A stretch of DNA of 13,075 nucleotides, taken from the NCBI GenBank assembly GCA_026985785.1, contig JALSPT010000092.1, positions 1-13,075 on the forward strand, in the 5' to 3' direction. Shown here in pieces: positions 5,723-13,057 of this stretch (position 1 is the stretch's first letter; every line of letters starts with the position of its first letter). The translations under genes and the position numbers were made by a program. The notes beneath the pieces were generated by a model, which saw only the letters and a list, made by a program, of their open reading frames with translations, had not been told where the DNA came from and did not search any database. This DNA comes from Anaerolineales bacterium. GTDB taxonomy: Bacteria; Chloroflexota; Anaerolineae; Anaerolineales; DRMV01.

Positions 5723-7622
5723 GACATTGCCTCAATACCTGGTCAAGCGCGCCCAGGAAACCCCTCATCGCATTGCCCTGCGCGAGCGCATCTACGGCAT
5801 TTGGCAGTCGCTGACCTGGCAGGATTATTACGACCACGTCAAGCATTTTGCGTTAGGGTTGCACGTGCTGGGGCTGAAGCCGGAAGATACGGTCGCCATC
5901 ATCGGCGACAACCGCCCCGAGTGGGTAATCACCGAACTGGCTGCCCAGGCCATGGGCGCCAAATCCATTGGCATTTACCAGGACTCGGTTTCGGAAGAGG
6001 TGTTCGACATCGTCGACCGCTCTAAGGCTACTTTTGTGGTTGCCGAAGACCAGGAGCAAGTCGACAAGATGATCGAAATCTGGGATCGCCTGGAGGGGCG
6101 CATCCATAAGGTCATTTACTACGACCCCAAGGGGCTGCGCAATTACACCGAAGACTACTTGATGTATTTCTTGGACGTCGAGGCGCTGGGGAAAGAATTT
6201 GCTGCCAAACACCCTGATTTCTTCGAAGAACAGGTTGCCAAAGGCAAAAGCACCGACCTGGCCATCCTTTCGACCACCTCGGGCACCACCTCCCGCCCCA
6301 AACTGGCCATGCTGACCCACAGCAACCTGCTCAGCATGGCCAAAAACCTGATGGCGGTCGACCCCATGCAGCCGGATGACGAGTTCGTCTCCTTCCTGCC
6401 TTTGGCGTGGATTGGCGAGCAGATGAGTTCGGTGGCCTGTGGCCTCTACATTGGCTTCAAGGTCAACTTCCCCGAAGCGCCGGAAACCGTGCAACACGAC
6501 CTGCGGGAGATCGGGCCGCAGATGATGTTCAGCCCGCCCCGCATTTGGGAAAGCCTGGTCAGCCAGGTGCAGGTCAAAATCGAAGATACCACGCCTTTCA
6601 AGCGTTTCATGTACAACTGGGCGCTGCCGATCGGCTATCGCATGGCCGATACCCGCTTCCGCAAAGAAACCCCTTCCTTAGGGTTGAAAGTGCTCTACAC
6701 ATTGGCCGACTGGCTGGTGTTCCAAAACATCAAAGACCAACTTGGCCTGCGGCGGCTGAAGTGGGCTTATACGGGCGGCGCTGCTCTCGGCCCCGATATC
6801 TTCCGTTTCTTCCACGCGTTGGGCGTCAACCTGAAGCAAATTTACGGCCAAACCGAGATCGGCGGTATTGCCGTGGTGCATCGCGACGGCGACATCAAGT
6901 TCCAGACGGTAGGCCTGCCCATCCCCGAAACGGAGGTCAAAATCGACGAGGAGACGGGCGAGATTTTGATGCGCTCGCCCGCGGTGATGCAGGGCTACTT
7001 TGGCAACCCGGAAGCCACCCGCGAAGCCATCGACGAAGAGGGCTGGCTGCACTCCGGTGACGCCGGTTATTTCGACGAAGACGGGCACCTCATCGTCATC
7101 GACCGCGCCAAGGATGTGATGACCCTGCACGACGGCACCAAATTCAGCCCGCAGTTCATTGAAAACAAACTCAAGTTCAGCCCCTACATCCGCGAGGCGG
7201 TGGTCTTCGGCGGCGATTGGCCCTTCGTCACCGCTTTCATCAACATCGACTTTGCCAACGTTGGCAAATGGGCCGAAAAGCATCAACTGCCCTACACCAC
7301 CTACACCGACCTTTCACAGAAGCCGGAAGTGTACGCCATCATTCGGGAGCATGTGGTGCGGGCCAACGCCGATCTGCCGCCCGCGGCCCGCATCCGCCGC
7401 TTTCTGTTGCTGCACAAGGAACTGGACGCCGACGATGCCGAACTGACCCGCACCCGCAAGGTGCGCCGTCGTTTGGTGGCTCAACGCTACAAAGAACTCA
7501 TCGATGCCCTCTATGGCGAAAATGATAGCGTGGAGATCGAAACCGTGATTACCTACCAGGACGGGCGCACGGCGACCATCCGCACGAACATCCACATCGA
7601 AGAAGTGGATACGGGCGCTTAG
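5715..7622 (+). CDS. AMP-forming long-chain-type acyl-CoA synthetase
   Basis: This 635-residue ANL-superfamily enzyme converts a carboxylic acid, ATP and CoA to acyl-CoA. Visible motifs are the P-loop STTSGTTSRPKLAML (186-200), FLPLAW (227-232), YTGGAALGP (352-360), YGQTE (377-381), GWLHSGD (443-449), the hinge-region IDRAKD (462-467) and a C-terminal RTRKVRR with the likely catalytic lysine at 582. The P-loop has Ser and Leu where the usual TSGTTGxPKG has Gly. The start at 5715 lies inside the end of livG with GGAGG five bases upstream. Domain layout fits long-chain acyl-CoA synthetases, but the operon suggests it activates whatever the importer brings in; branched, aromatic or longer acids are all possible. 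Confidence 0.88.
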   Translation: MLETLPQYLVKRAQETPHRIALRERIYGIWQSLTWQDYYDHVKHFALGLHVLGLKPEDTVAIIGDNRPEWVITELAAQAMGAKSIGIYQDSVSEEVFDIVDRSKATFVVAEDQEQVDKMIEIWDRLEGRIHKVIYYDPKGLRNYTEDYLMYFLDVEALGKEFAAKHPDFFEEQVAKGKSTDLAILSTTSGTTSRPKLAMLTHSNLLSMAKNLMAVDPMQPDDEFVSFLPLAWIGEQMSSVACGLYIGFKVNFPEAPETVQHDLREIGPQMMFSPPRIWESLVSQVQVKIEDTTPFKRFMYNWALPIGYRMADTRFRKETPSLGLKVLYTLADWLVFQNIKDQLGLRRLKWAYTGGAALGPDIFRFFHALGVNLKQIYGQTEIGGIAVVHRDGDIKFQTVGLPIPETEVKIDEETGEILMRSPAVMQGYFGNPEATREAIDEEGWLHSGDAGYFDEDGHLIVIDRAKDVMTLHDGTKFSPQFIENKLKFSPYIREAVVFGGDWPFVTAFINIDFANVGKWAEKHQLPYTTYTDLSQKPEVYAIIREHVVRANADLPPAARIRRFLLLHKELDADDAELTRTRKVRRRLVAQRYKELIDALYGENDSVEIETVITYQDGRTATIRTNIHIEEVDTGA

Positions 7623-7635
7623 GAGAGAACCTTCC

Positions 7636-8508
7636 ATGGATCTGTTCATCCAACTCACCCTGACCGGTCTGACCAACGGCGCTATTTTGGCGTTGGCGGC
7701 GTTGGGCTTTGTCCTGATTTACAAGTCCAGCGATGTGATCAACTTCGCCCAGGGCGAATTTCTACTCATCGGCGCGTATGTGTTGTTCGCCATGCTGGTG
7801 CAGTTTCATCTTCATTGGACGATTGGGTTGATTCTCACCCTGGTGGTGGCGGTGGGGGTGGGCGTTGCCGTCGAGCGGCTGGTGTTGCGTCCGCTCATCG
7901 GCGAGCCGATCATCTCGGTGATCATGGCCACCATCGGCCTGAGCAGCCTGCTGCGCGCCATCGTGAGCACCATCTGGGGCAACCAGCCGCGGGCGTTCCC
8001 GCCCTTCATCCCCAGCAAGCCGGTGCACATCCTGGGCGCGACGGTGGGCGCCGACCGGTTGTGGGCTATCGCCATCGCTGTGGTGATGCTCTTCCTTTTC
8101 AACCTTTTCTTTACCCGCTCCAAGGAAGGCATCGCGATGCGCGCCGTGGCCGACGACCAGCAGGCCGCGATGAGCATGGGCATCAGCGTGAAGCACATCT
8201 TCGCCTGGGCGTGGTCGATTGCCGCTGCCACCGCTGCCATCGGGGGGGCGCTGGTCGCCAACATCGTGGGCGTGGGCCCCGAACTGGCCGGATTTGGCCT
8301 GCGGGTGTTCCCGGTGGTGATTTTGGGCGGCCTGGATTCCATCCCCGGCGCGATCGTCGGCGGCCTGATCATCGGCCTGCTGGAGGCTTACGTCGGCGGC
8401 TACCTTGGCATGGGCCTCAATCAGGTGATTTCGTTCATCGTGCTCATCATCATCCTGATGGTACGGCCTTACGGCCTGTTTGGTCAGGAAATCATCGAGC
8501 GCGTATAG
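7636..8508 (+). CDS. livH: HAAT-family ABC importer permease, LivH
   Basis: This 290-residue polytopic inner-membrane permease has about eight hydrophobic segments. It carries the LivH-typical NFAQGEFLLIGAY (36-48) and the cytoplasmic coupling loop EGIAMRAVADDQQAAMSMGI (164-183) that contacts the ATPases. Length and motifs are ordinary for the family. AGGAGA lies nine bases upstream of the ATG, and the gap after the synthetase stop is 13 bases, so the ligase gene sits inside the transporter operon and is not a downstream addition. Confidence 0.93.
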   Translation: MDLFIQLTLTGLTNGAILALAALGFVLIYKSSDVINFAQGEFLLIGAYVLFAMLVQFHLHWTIGLILTLVVAVGVGVAVERLVLRPLIGEPIISVIMATIGLSSLLRAIVSTIWGNQPRAFPPFIPSKPVHILGATVGADRLWAIAIAVVMLFLFNLFFTRSKEGIAMRAVADDQQAAMSMGISVKHIFAWAWSIAAATAAIGGALVANIVGVGPELAGFGLRVFPVVILGGLDSIPGAIVGGLIIGLLEAYVGGYLGMGLNQVISFIVLIIILMVRPYGLFGQEIIERV

Positions 8509-8547
8509 CCGTCTTTCCACTTGTCACTCGAGAGGAGCAGAACCTCT

Positions 8548-9591
8548 ATGGTCTCCGGTATTTTCCACACCTCTTACGAATCGGATATGGCGCTGCGGCG
8601 CACGCCGGCGCAGAAAATCCGCATCGCGCTGTTCATTTTGTTCATCCTGGTGTTCCCCTTCTTTGCCGACAAGTACACCCTGACGTTGGCCAACCAGGTG
8701 GCCATCGCGACGATCGGTGCGATTGGCATCAACATCCTCACCGGCTACACCGGCCAGATCAGCCTGGGGCAGGGCGGCTTCATGGCGGTGGGTGCTTATG
8801 CTGCCGGCCTGATGACCGTGCGGATGGGGTTGCCGTGGTGGGCTTCCATCGTCATCGCCAGTTTCGTCACGGCGGCAGTGGGGGCGGTGTTTGGCATCCC
8901 TTCCCTGCGGTTGAAAGGGCTTTACCTCGCGATCGCCACCCTGGCCGCCCAAGAGATCATCTTGTGGGTGGTGACCCACTGGAAAGCCCTTACCGGAGGC
9001 GTGGAAGCGCTGGTCGTGCCTGATCCAATGTTGTTTGGCATCCGCATCAATTCAGACTTCAACTTCTACTGGCTGGCGTGGGCTTTGGCCGGCATCACGG
9101 CTTTGTTGACCATCAACCTGTTTCGCACCCACTACGGGCGGGCGTTCATCGCCATCCGCGACCAGGATATCGCCGCCGAGGTGATGGGCATCGACCTCTT
9201 TCGCTATAAGTTGCTGGCGTTTGCCATTTCGTCCTTCTATGTCGGGCTGGCGGGTTCGCTGATTGCCCAATACCGCAGCATCGTCACCTGGGAGCGGTTC
9301 ACCATTGATGTGTCGGTACTCTACTTGGCGATGATCATCATCGGCGGCTTGGGCTCGGTTTCCGGTTCCCTGTTTGGGGCAGCCTTTATGACGCTGCTGC
9401 CTGCCTTCCTGACCAATGCCGGGCGGGCGTTACGGGGTGTCATTCCTTCTATCACGGCCATTATGCCTTTCATCCAACAAGCCACCTTTGGCCTGGTGAT
9501 CATCCTTTTCCTGATTCTGGAACCGGAAGGCATCAAGAAATTATGGGAGGACACCAAAGATTACTTCCGGTTATGGCCGTTTAGTTATTGA
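8548..9591 (+). CDS. livM: HAAT-family ABC importer permease, LivM
   Basis: This 347-residue polytopic permease has the LivM-typical GYTGQISLGQGGFMAVGAY (66-84) and the coupling loop GRAFIAIRDQDIAAEVMGI. I prefer the ATG at 8548 (GAGGAG ten bases upstream) over the in-frame TTG at 8521. The N-terminus is a hydrophilic YESDMALRRT segment before the first helix. After the last helix a cytoplasmic tail ends in an aromatic YFRLWPFSY, longer than the tail needed for a permease. It pairs with LivH to form the translocation pore. Confidence 0.92.
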   Translation: MVSGIFHTSYESDMALRRTPAQKIRIALFILFILVFPFFADKYTLTLANQVAIATIGAIGINILTGYTGQISLGQGGFMAVGAYAAGLMTVRMGLPWWASIVIASFVTAAVGAVFGIPSLRLKGLYLAIATLAAQEIILWVVTHWKALTGGVEALVVPDPMLFGIRINSDFNFYWLAWALAGITALLTINLFRTHYGRAFIAIRDQDIAAEVMGIDLFRYKLLAFAISSFYVGLAGSLIAQYRSIVTWERFTIDVSVLYLAMIIIGGLGSVSGSLFGAAFMTLLPAFLTNAGRALRGVIPSITAIMPFIQQATFGLVIILFLILEPEGIKKLWEDTKDYFRLWPFSY

Positions 9592-9621
9592 CCGAGGCTC
9601 ACCCTGCGTCGAGGAGGTGCT

Positions 9622-9636
9622 ATGGGAGTGTTCTGA
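9622..9636 (+). other. Four-codon mini-ORF with a strong ribosome binding site
   Basis: ATG GGA GTG TTC TGA lies five bases after GAGGAG, within the 112-base gap between livM and livK. It is out of frame with livK. It could be a translated leader, a relic start or chance. Confidence 0.2.
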
Positions 9637-9703
9637 AGTCAACAGCCGTTACTCGCCAAAAGATCGTCCTTTACTTTCTTCGACCAACTCAGGAGGTGAA
9701 ATC

Positions 9704-10903
9704 ATGCGTTCCAAATGGTCTATCCTGTTCGCCCTGATCGTCGCCGTGGCGTTGCTGCTGAGCGCCTGTGGTGGCGGTGGTGGTGCCAAGAAATCCGAAA
9801 GCATCAAGGTGGGCGCGATCTTCGACCTGACAGGCCCGACTTCCGACGTCGGCACCCCTTACGCCGAAGGCGTGCGTGGCTATGTGGACTGGCTGAACAA
9901 CAACGGCGGTGTGGATGGCCGCAAGATCGACCTGGAATGGGCTGACTACGCCTACAAAGTCGACCAAGCGGAGCAGTTGTACTCGCAGTATGTCAACGAC
10001 GGCGTGGTGGCCTTCATGGGCTGGGGTACCGGTGACACCGAAGCCCTGCGCTCCAAGATCGCTGCCGACAAAATTCCCTTCATGTCGGCTTCCTACTCGG
10101 CCAACCTAACCGACATGCAAAAAGCGCCCTACAACTTCCTCATCGGCGTGACCTATTCCGACCAGGCGATCATCGCCATTCAGTTTGCCATGCAGGATTG
10201 GGCCAAATCCGGCCACGATGGCAAGCCCAAAGTGGCGCTCATCCACCACGACAGCCCCTTTGGCGAATCGCCGGTGGCCGATGCAAAGGCTTTTGCCGAT
10301 GCCAATGGCGTGGGCTTCATGCACATTGCCATGCCCAAGGGCGCAACCGATTACGTCGCCGAACTGGCGCAAATTCAGCAATTCGGCGCCAACTACGTCA
10401 TCGTGCATACGGTTTCCAGCCCTGCCGCTGTGTTGCTGAAGGACGCCAAAAACCAGGGCCTGCTCGGCAAGATCAAGTTCATCAACATGAACTGGTGCGC
10501 CGATGGCATCTTGCTCAAACTGGCGGGCGATGCGGCTGAGGGCGTGTACGGCACCATCCCCTTCACTCCACCGAGCAACCCGGTGCCCGGCCACAAGCAG
10601 GCCGACGAATGGCTGAAGGCGCACGGTTCCAGCCTGAGCGAGAAGGGCGTGCACTACATCCAGGGTTGGTGGACGATGGCTGTGATGACCGAAGGCATCA
10701 AGCGCGCCCTGGCCAGCGGCAAGCCGCTCACGGGTGAAAACATCAAAGCCGCGCTGGAAACCATCAAAGACTTCGACACCGGCGGCGTGACCGCCCCCAT
10801 CACCTTTACCCCTCAAAGCCACCGTGGTAGCACTGCTCTGCGCATCTATCAGGTGCAAAACGGGCAGTGGAAGGCCGTCACCGACTACATCTCTGCTCCC
10901 TAA
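9704..10903 (+). CDS. livK: HAAT-family ABC importer substrate-binding lipoprotein, LivK-like
   Basis: This 399-residue extracytoplasmic binding protein has a lipoprotein signal peptide: a basic start MRSKW, a hydrophobic core 7-19 and lipobox LSAC with Cys 22 as the lipidated residue, then a glycine-rich linker. The mature part starts with the type I periplasmic-binding fold (IKVGAIFDLTGPTSDVG, 34-50). I chose the ATG at 9704 because AGGAGGTGA lies just upstream and it yields a clean signal peptide; a longer reading from 9617 would spoil it. The ligand-contact loops read GWGTGDTEAL (106-115) and SASYSANLT (128-136), unlike the SSxT / GATxP loops of classic LIV-binding proteins, so the ligand may not be leucine, isoleucine or valine. 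Lipid anchoring fits a cell without a free periplasm, but does not prove it. Confidence 0.88.
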   Translation: MRSKWSILFALIVAVALLLSACGGGGGAKKSESIKVGAIFDLTGPTSDVGTPYAEGVRGYVDWLNNNGGVDGRKIDLEWADYAYKVDQAEQLYSQYVNDGVVAFMGWGTGDTEALRSKIAADKIPFMSASYSANLTDMQKAPYNFLIGVTYSDQAIIAIQFAMQDWAKSGHDGKPKVALIHHDSPFGESPVADAKAFADANGVGFMHIAMPKGATDYVAELAQIQQFGANYVIVHTVSSPAAVLLKDAKNQGLLGKIKFINMNWCADGILLKLAGDAAEGVYGTIPFTPPSNPVPGHKQADEWLKAHGSSLSEKGVHYIQGWWTMAVMTEGIKRALASGKPLTGENIKAALETIKDFDTGGVTAPITFTPQSHRGSTALRIYQVQNGQWKAVTDYISAP

Positions 10904-10917
10904 TCGTCTTGTGCTGT

Positions 10918-10949
10918 GCACACGCAGGGGCGGGTCGTGTGCCCGCCCC
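10918..10949 (+). other. Structured livK-livF intergenic RNA with two competing stems
   Basis: GGGGCGGG (10927-10934) pairs perfectly with CCCGCCCC (10942-10949) around a 7-base loop TCGTGTG. Upstream, GCACACG (10918-10924) is complementary to CGTGTGC (10936-10942), which is that loop plus one stem base. The two helices form an H-type pseudoknot or alternate. A pyrimidine-rich tract without a T-run follows, so full termination is unlikely; mRNA-end protection or partial attenuation after the binding-protein gene is more plausible. Confidence 0.55.
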
Positions 10950-10987
10950 CTCCCTTCTTCCCTCATCCGCCTACCAGCGAGGATGCC

Positions 10988-11779
10988 ATGCTCAGCCTCA
11001 ACAATGTTGAAGTCATCTACAACAAAGTGATCCTGGTGCTCAAAGGCATGTCCATGGAGGTGCCCAAAGGTAAAATTGTGGGCCTGTTGGGCGCCAACGG
11101 TGCCGGTAAAACCACCACCTTGAAAGCCATCTCGGGTTTGCTCAAACCCGAAGACGGCGAGGTGACCGATGGCAGCATCACCTTCATGGGTAAACCTATC
11201 CACAACCACGAGCCTGAAGAAATCGTGCGCATGGGCATCTTTCAGGTGATGGAAGGCCGTCGGGTGTTCGAGCATCTTACCGTGGAAGAGAACCTGATCG
11301 CCGGGGCCTATACCCGCCGCGGGGGCAACACCCAGGCAGATTTGGAGATGGTGTACACCTATTTCCCTCGCCTGAAAGAGCGCTACAAGCAGACCGCTGG
11401 CTACCTTTCCGGAGGCGAGCAGCAAATGTTAGCCATCGGGCGCGCGTTGATGGCGCATCCCAAGGTGATGCTTTTGGACGAGCCTTCTTTGGGCCTCGCG
11501 CCCCTGTTGGTGCAGGAAATTTTCAACATCGTCCAGCGCATCAACCAGGAGCAGGGCACCACCATCCTGCTGGTAGAGCAGAACGCCAACCTCACCTTGC
11601 AAGTTGCCGATTACGCCTACATCATGGAAAACGGGCGCATTGTGCTGGAAGGCACGCCTGAGGAATTGAAAGAGAATGCCGACGTGCGGGAGTTTTACCT
11701 TGGCCTGACCGAGGTTGGCAAGCGCAAGTCGTATCGCGACGTCAAGCATTACAAGCGCCGCAAGCGGTGGCTTTCGTAA
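10988..11779 (+). CDS. livF: HAAT-family ABC importer ATPase, LivF
   Basis: This 263-residue ATPase has Walker A GANGAGKTT (35-43), signature LSGGEQQ (140-146), Walker B VMLLDEP (160-166) and the LivF-typical VEQNA in the H-loop region (196-200). I prefer the ATG at 10988, with a GAGG five bases upstream; the longer frame from 10916 runs through the intergenic hairpin. The protein is about 25 residues longer than the usual LivF because of a very basic tail (245-263, ending KHYKRRKRWLS). It is the second ATPase of the importer, and the PaaK-like gene follows after 20 bases. Confidence 0.92.
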   Translation: MLSLNNVEVIYNKVILVLKGMSMEVPKGKIVGLLGANGAGKTTTLKAISGLLKPEDGEVTDGSITFMGKPIHNHEPEEIVRMGIFQVMEGRRVFEHLTVEENLIAGAYTRRGGNTQADLEMVYTYFPRLKERYKQTAGYLSGGEQQMLAIGRALMAHPKVMLLDEPSLGLAPLLVQEIFNIVQRINQEQGTTILLVEQNANLTLQVADYAYIMENGRIVLEGTPEELKENADVREFYLGLTEVGKRKSYRDVKHYKRRKRWLS

Positions 11780-11799
11780 TTCCCCCCGTAGGAAACGCT

Positions 11800-12978
11800 A
11801 TGCCCTCTGACCTTTCCGAACTTATCTCCTATCTTGCCGCTCATGCGCCGGCTTTTGCCCACCGCCTGGCGCAGGCCGGACTGAGCGCCGCCGATATCCG
11901 CAGCGAGGACGACCTGAGCCGCATCCCCGTGCTGCGCAAGGACGACCTCATCGACCTGCAAGCCCAGCAGCCGCCTTTTGGCGGCTTGTTGACCGTAGAG
12001 GTCGGCGCGCTGAAGCGCGTCTACCAATCCCCCGGCCCGATTTACGAGCCGGAGGCCGACCGCCCGGATTACTGGCGATGGGCTTCGGCGTTGCGGGCGG
12101 CTGGCTTTCACCCTGGCGATGTGGTGCTCAACGCCTTCGGCTATCATCTGACGCCCGCCGGGGCGATGTTCGAAGAAGGTTTGCGCGCCGTGGGGTGCAC
12201 GGTGTTGCCCGGCGGAGTGGGCAACCAGGAACAACAAGTGCGCGCCATGCACGCCCTCGGCGTCACCGGCTACGTGGGGCTGCCCTCGTACCTCAAGGCT
12301 TTGCTGGACAAAGCCGACGCCCTGGGCCTCGCGCTCAAGGTGGAAAAAGCCTTCGTCACCGCCGAGCCGCTGCCCCCTTCGCTGCGGCAGGAATTGCAGC
12401 GCCGCGGCGTGCATACCGTGCGCCAGGGCTACGGCACGGCAGAGTGCGGCAACCTGGGCTACGAATGCGAAGCCGAAAACGGCTGGCACATTCCCGAGGA
12501 TGTCATCGTGCAGGTGTGCGACATCAACACCGGGCAGCCGTTGCCGCCCGGCGAGGTGGGGGAGGTGGTTGTCACCGTCTTGCATCGGGAATATGCCCTG
12601 GTGCGGTTCGGGACGGGCGACCTTTCGGCTATTGCCACCGAGCCGTGTACCTGCGGGCGCACCAGCCCGCGTTTGGTCGGCTGGCTGGGTCGGGTGGGCG
12701 ATGCGGTCAAAGTGCGCGGCATGTTCCTGCATCCCCGCCAGTTGCGCGATCTGATGGCGCGCTTCCCCGAAGTCAGCCGCTGGCAGGCGGTCATCACGCG
12801 AGAGGCGCACAAGGATTATCTCACCCTGGACGTCGTGGCCCCGGCAGCCGCCGCCGACCTGGAGGAACGCCTCGCCGCCGCGGCGCGCGAGGTCCTCAAG
12901 TTCCGCCTTACGGTGCGGCGGGTGGAGGCTTTGCCCCCCGACGCCCCTCCTATTCGGGATACCCGCACCTGGGAGTGA
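11800..12978 (+). CDS. PaaK-like (phenylacetate-CoA ligase family) protein with altered active site
   Basis: This 392-residue protein is shorter than the 430 or so residues of canonical PaaK. The family fold is clear: DDLSRIPVLRKDDL (37-50), GYGTAECG (210-217, the ANL Y-G-x-x-E motif), RFGTGDLS (269-276), CTCGRTSPRL (283-292) and the hinge GRVGDAVKVRGMFLHP (297-312). Where PaaK has its nucleotide-binding SSGTTGxPT loop, this protein has YQSPGPIYEPE (75-85). The C-terminus (PPIRDTRTWE) has no lysine at the usual adenylation position. Cys 217, 223, 283 and 285 could bind a metal. I chose the ATG at 11800 (AGGAAA upstream) over the in-frame start at 11767 inside livF. It may activate an imported acid by an altered mechanism, or act as a binding or regulatory partner; CoA-ligase activity should not be assumed. 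Confidence 0.75.
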   Translation: MPSDLSELISYLAAHAPAFAHRLAQAGLSAADIRSEDDLSRIPVLRKDDLIDLQAQQPPFGGLLTVEVGALKRVYQSPGPIYEPEADRPDYWRWASALRAAGFHPGDVVLNAFGYHLTPAGAMFEEGLRAVGCTVLPGGVGNQEQQVRAMHALGVTGYVGLPSYLKALLDKADALGLALKVEKAFVTAEPLPPSLRQELQRRGVHTVRQGYGTAECGNLGYECEAENGWHIPEDVIVQVCDINTGQPLPPGEVGEVVVTVLHREYALVRFGTGDLSAIATEPCTCGRTSPRLVGWLGRVGDAVKVRGMFLHPRQLRDLMARFPEVSRWQAVITREAHKDYLTLDVVAPAAAADLEERLAAAAREVLKFRLTVRRVEALPPDAPPIRDTRTWE

Positions 12979-12997
12979 TGCCTCGGCGCACGGGCCG

Positions 12998-13040
12998 AAA
13001 AAACAAAACAGGGCGTTTGGCTGTTTGCCGAACGCCCTGT
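12998..13040 (-). terminator. Intrinsic terminator for a convergent minus-strand gene
   Basis: ACAGGGCGTT (13008-13017) pairs with AACGCCCTGT (13031-13040), extended by four more pairs including one G-U, around a 5-base loop: 14 pairs in all. On the minus strand it is followed by TTTTGTTTTTT; on the plus strand no T-run follows. It therefore serves a leftward gene entering from the right edge, and may only weakly stop the plus-strand operon. Confidence 0.85.
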
Positions 13041-13057
13041 CGCTTTCCTGCGTTGCC

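Noticed and set aside
10106..11425. Minus-strand open frame of 439 codons across livK and livF
   Set aside because: It lies antisense to two genes with clear motifs and crosses their intergenic hairpin. It has no ribosome binding site or recognisable domain, and is His/Gly/Ala/Arg-rich as expected of an antisense shadow in GC-rich DNA.
11749..12810. Minus-strand open frame of 353 codons opposite the PaaK-like gene
   Set aside because: Antisense to a gene with conserved family motifs; composition and lack of start signals mark it as a shadow.
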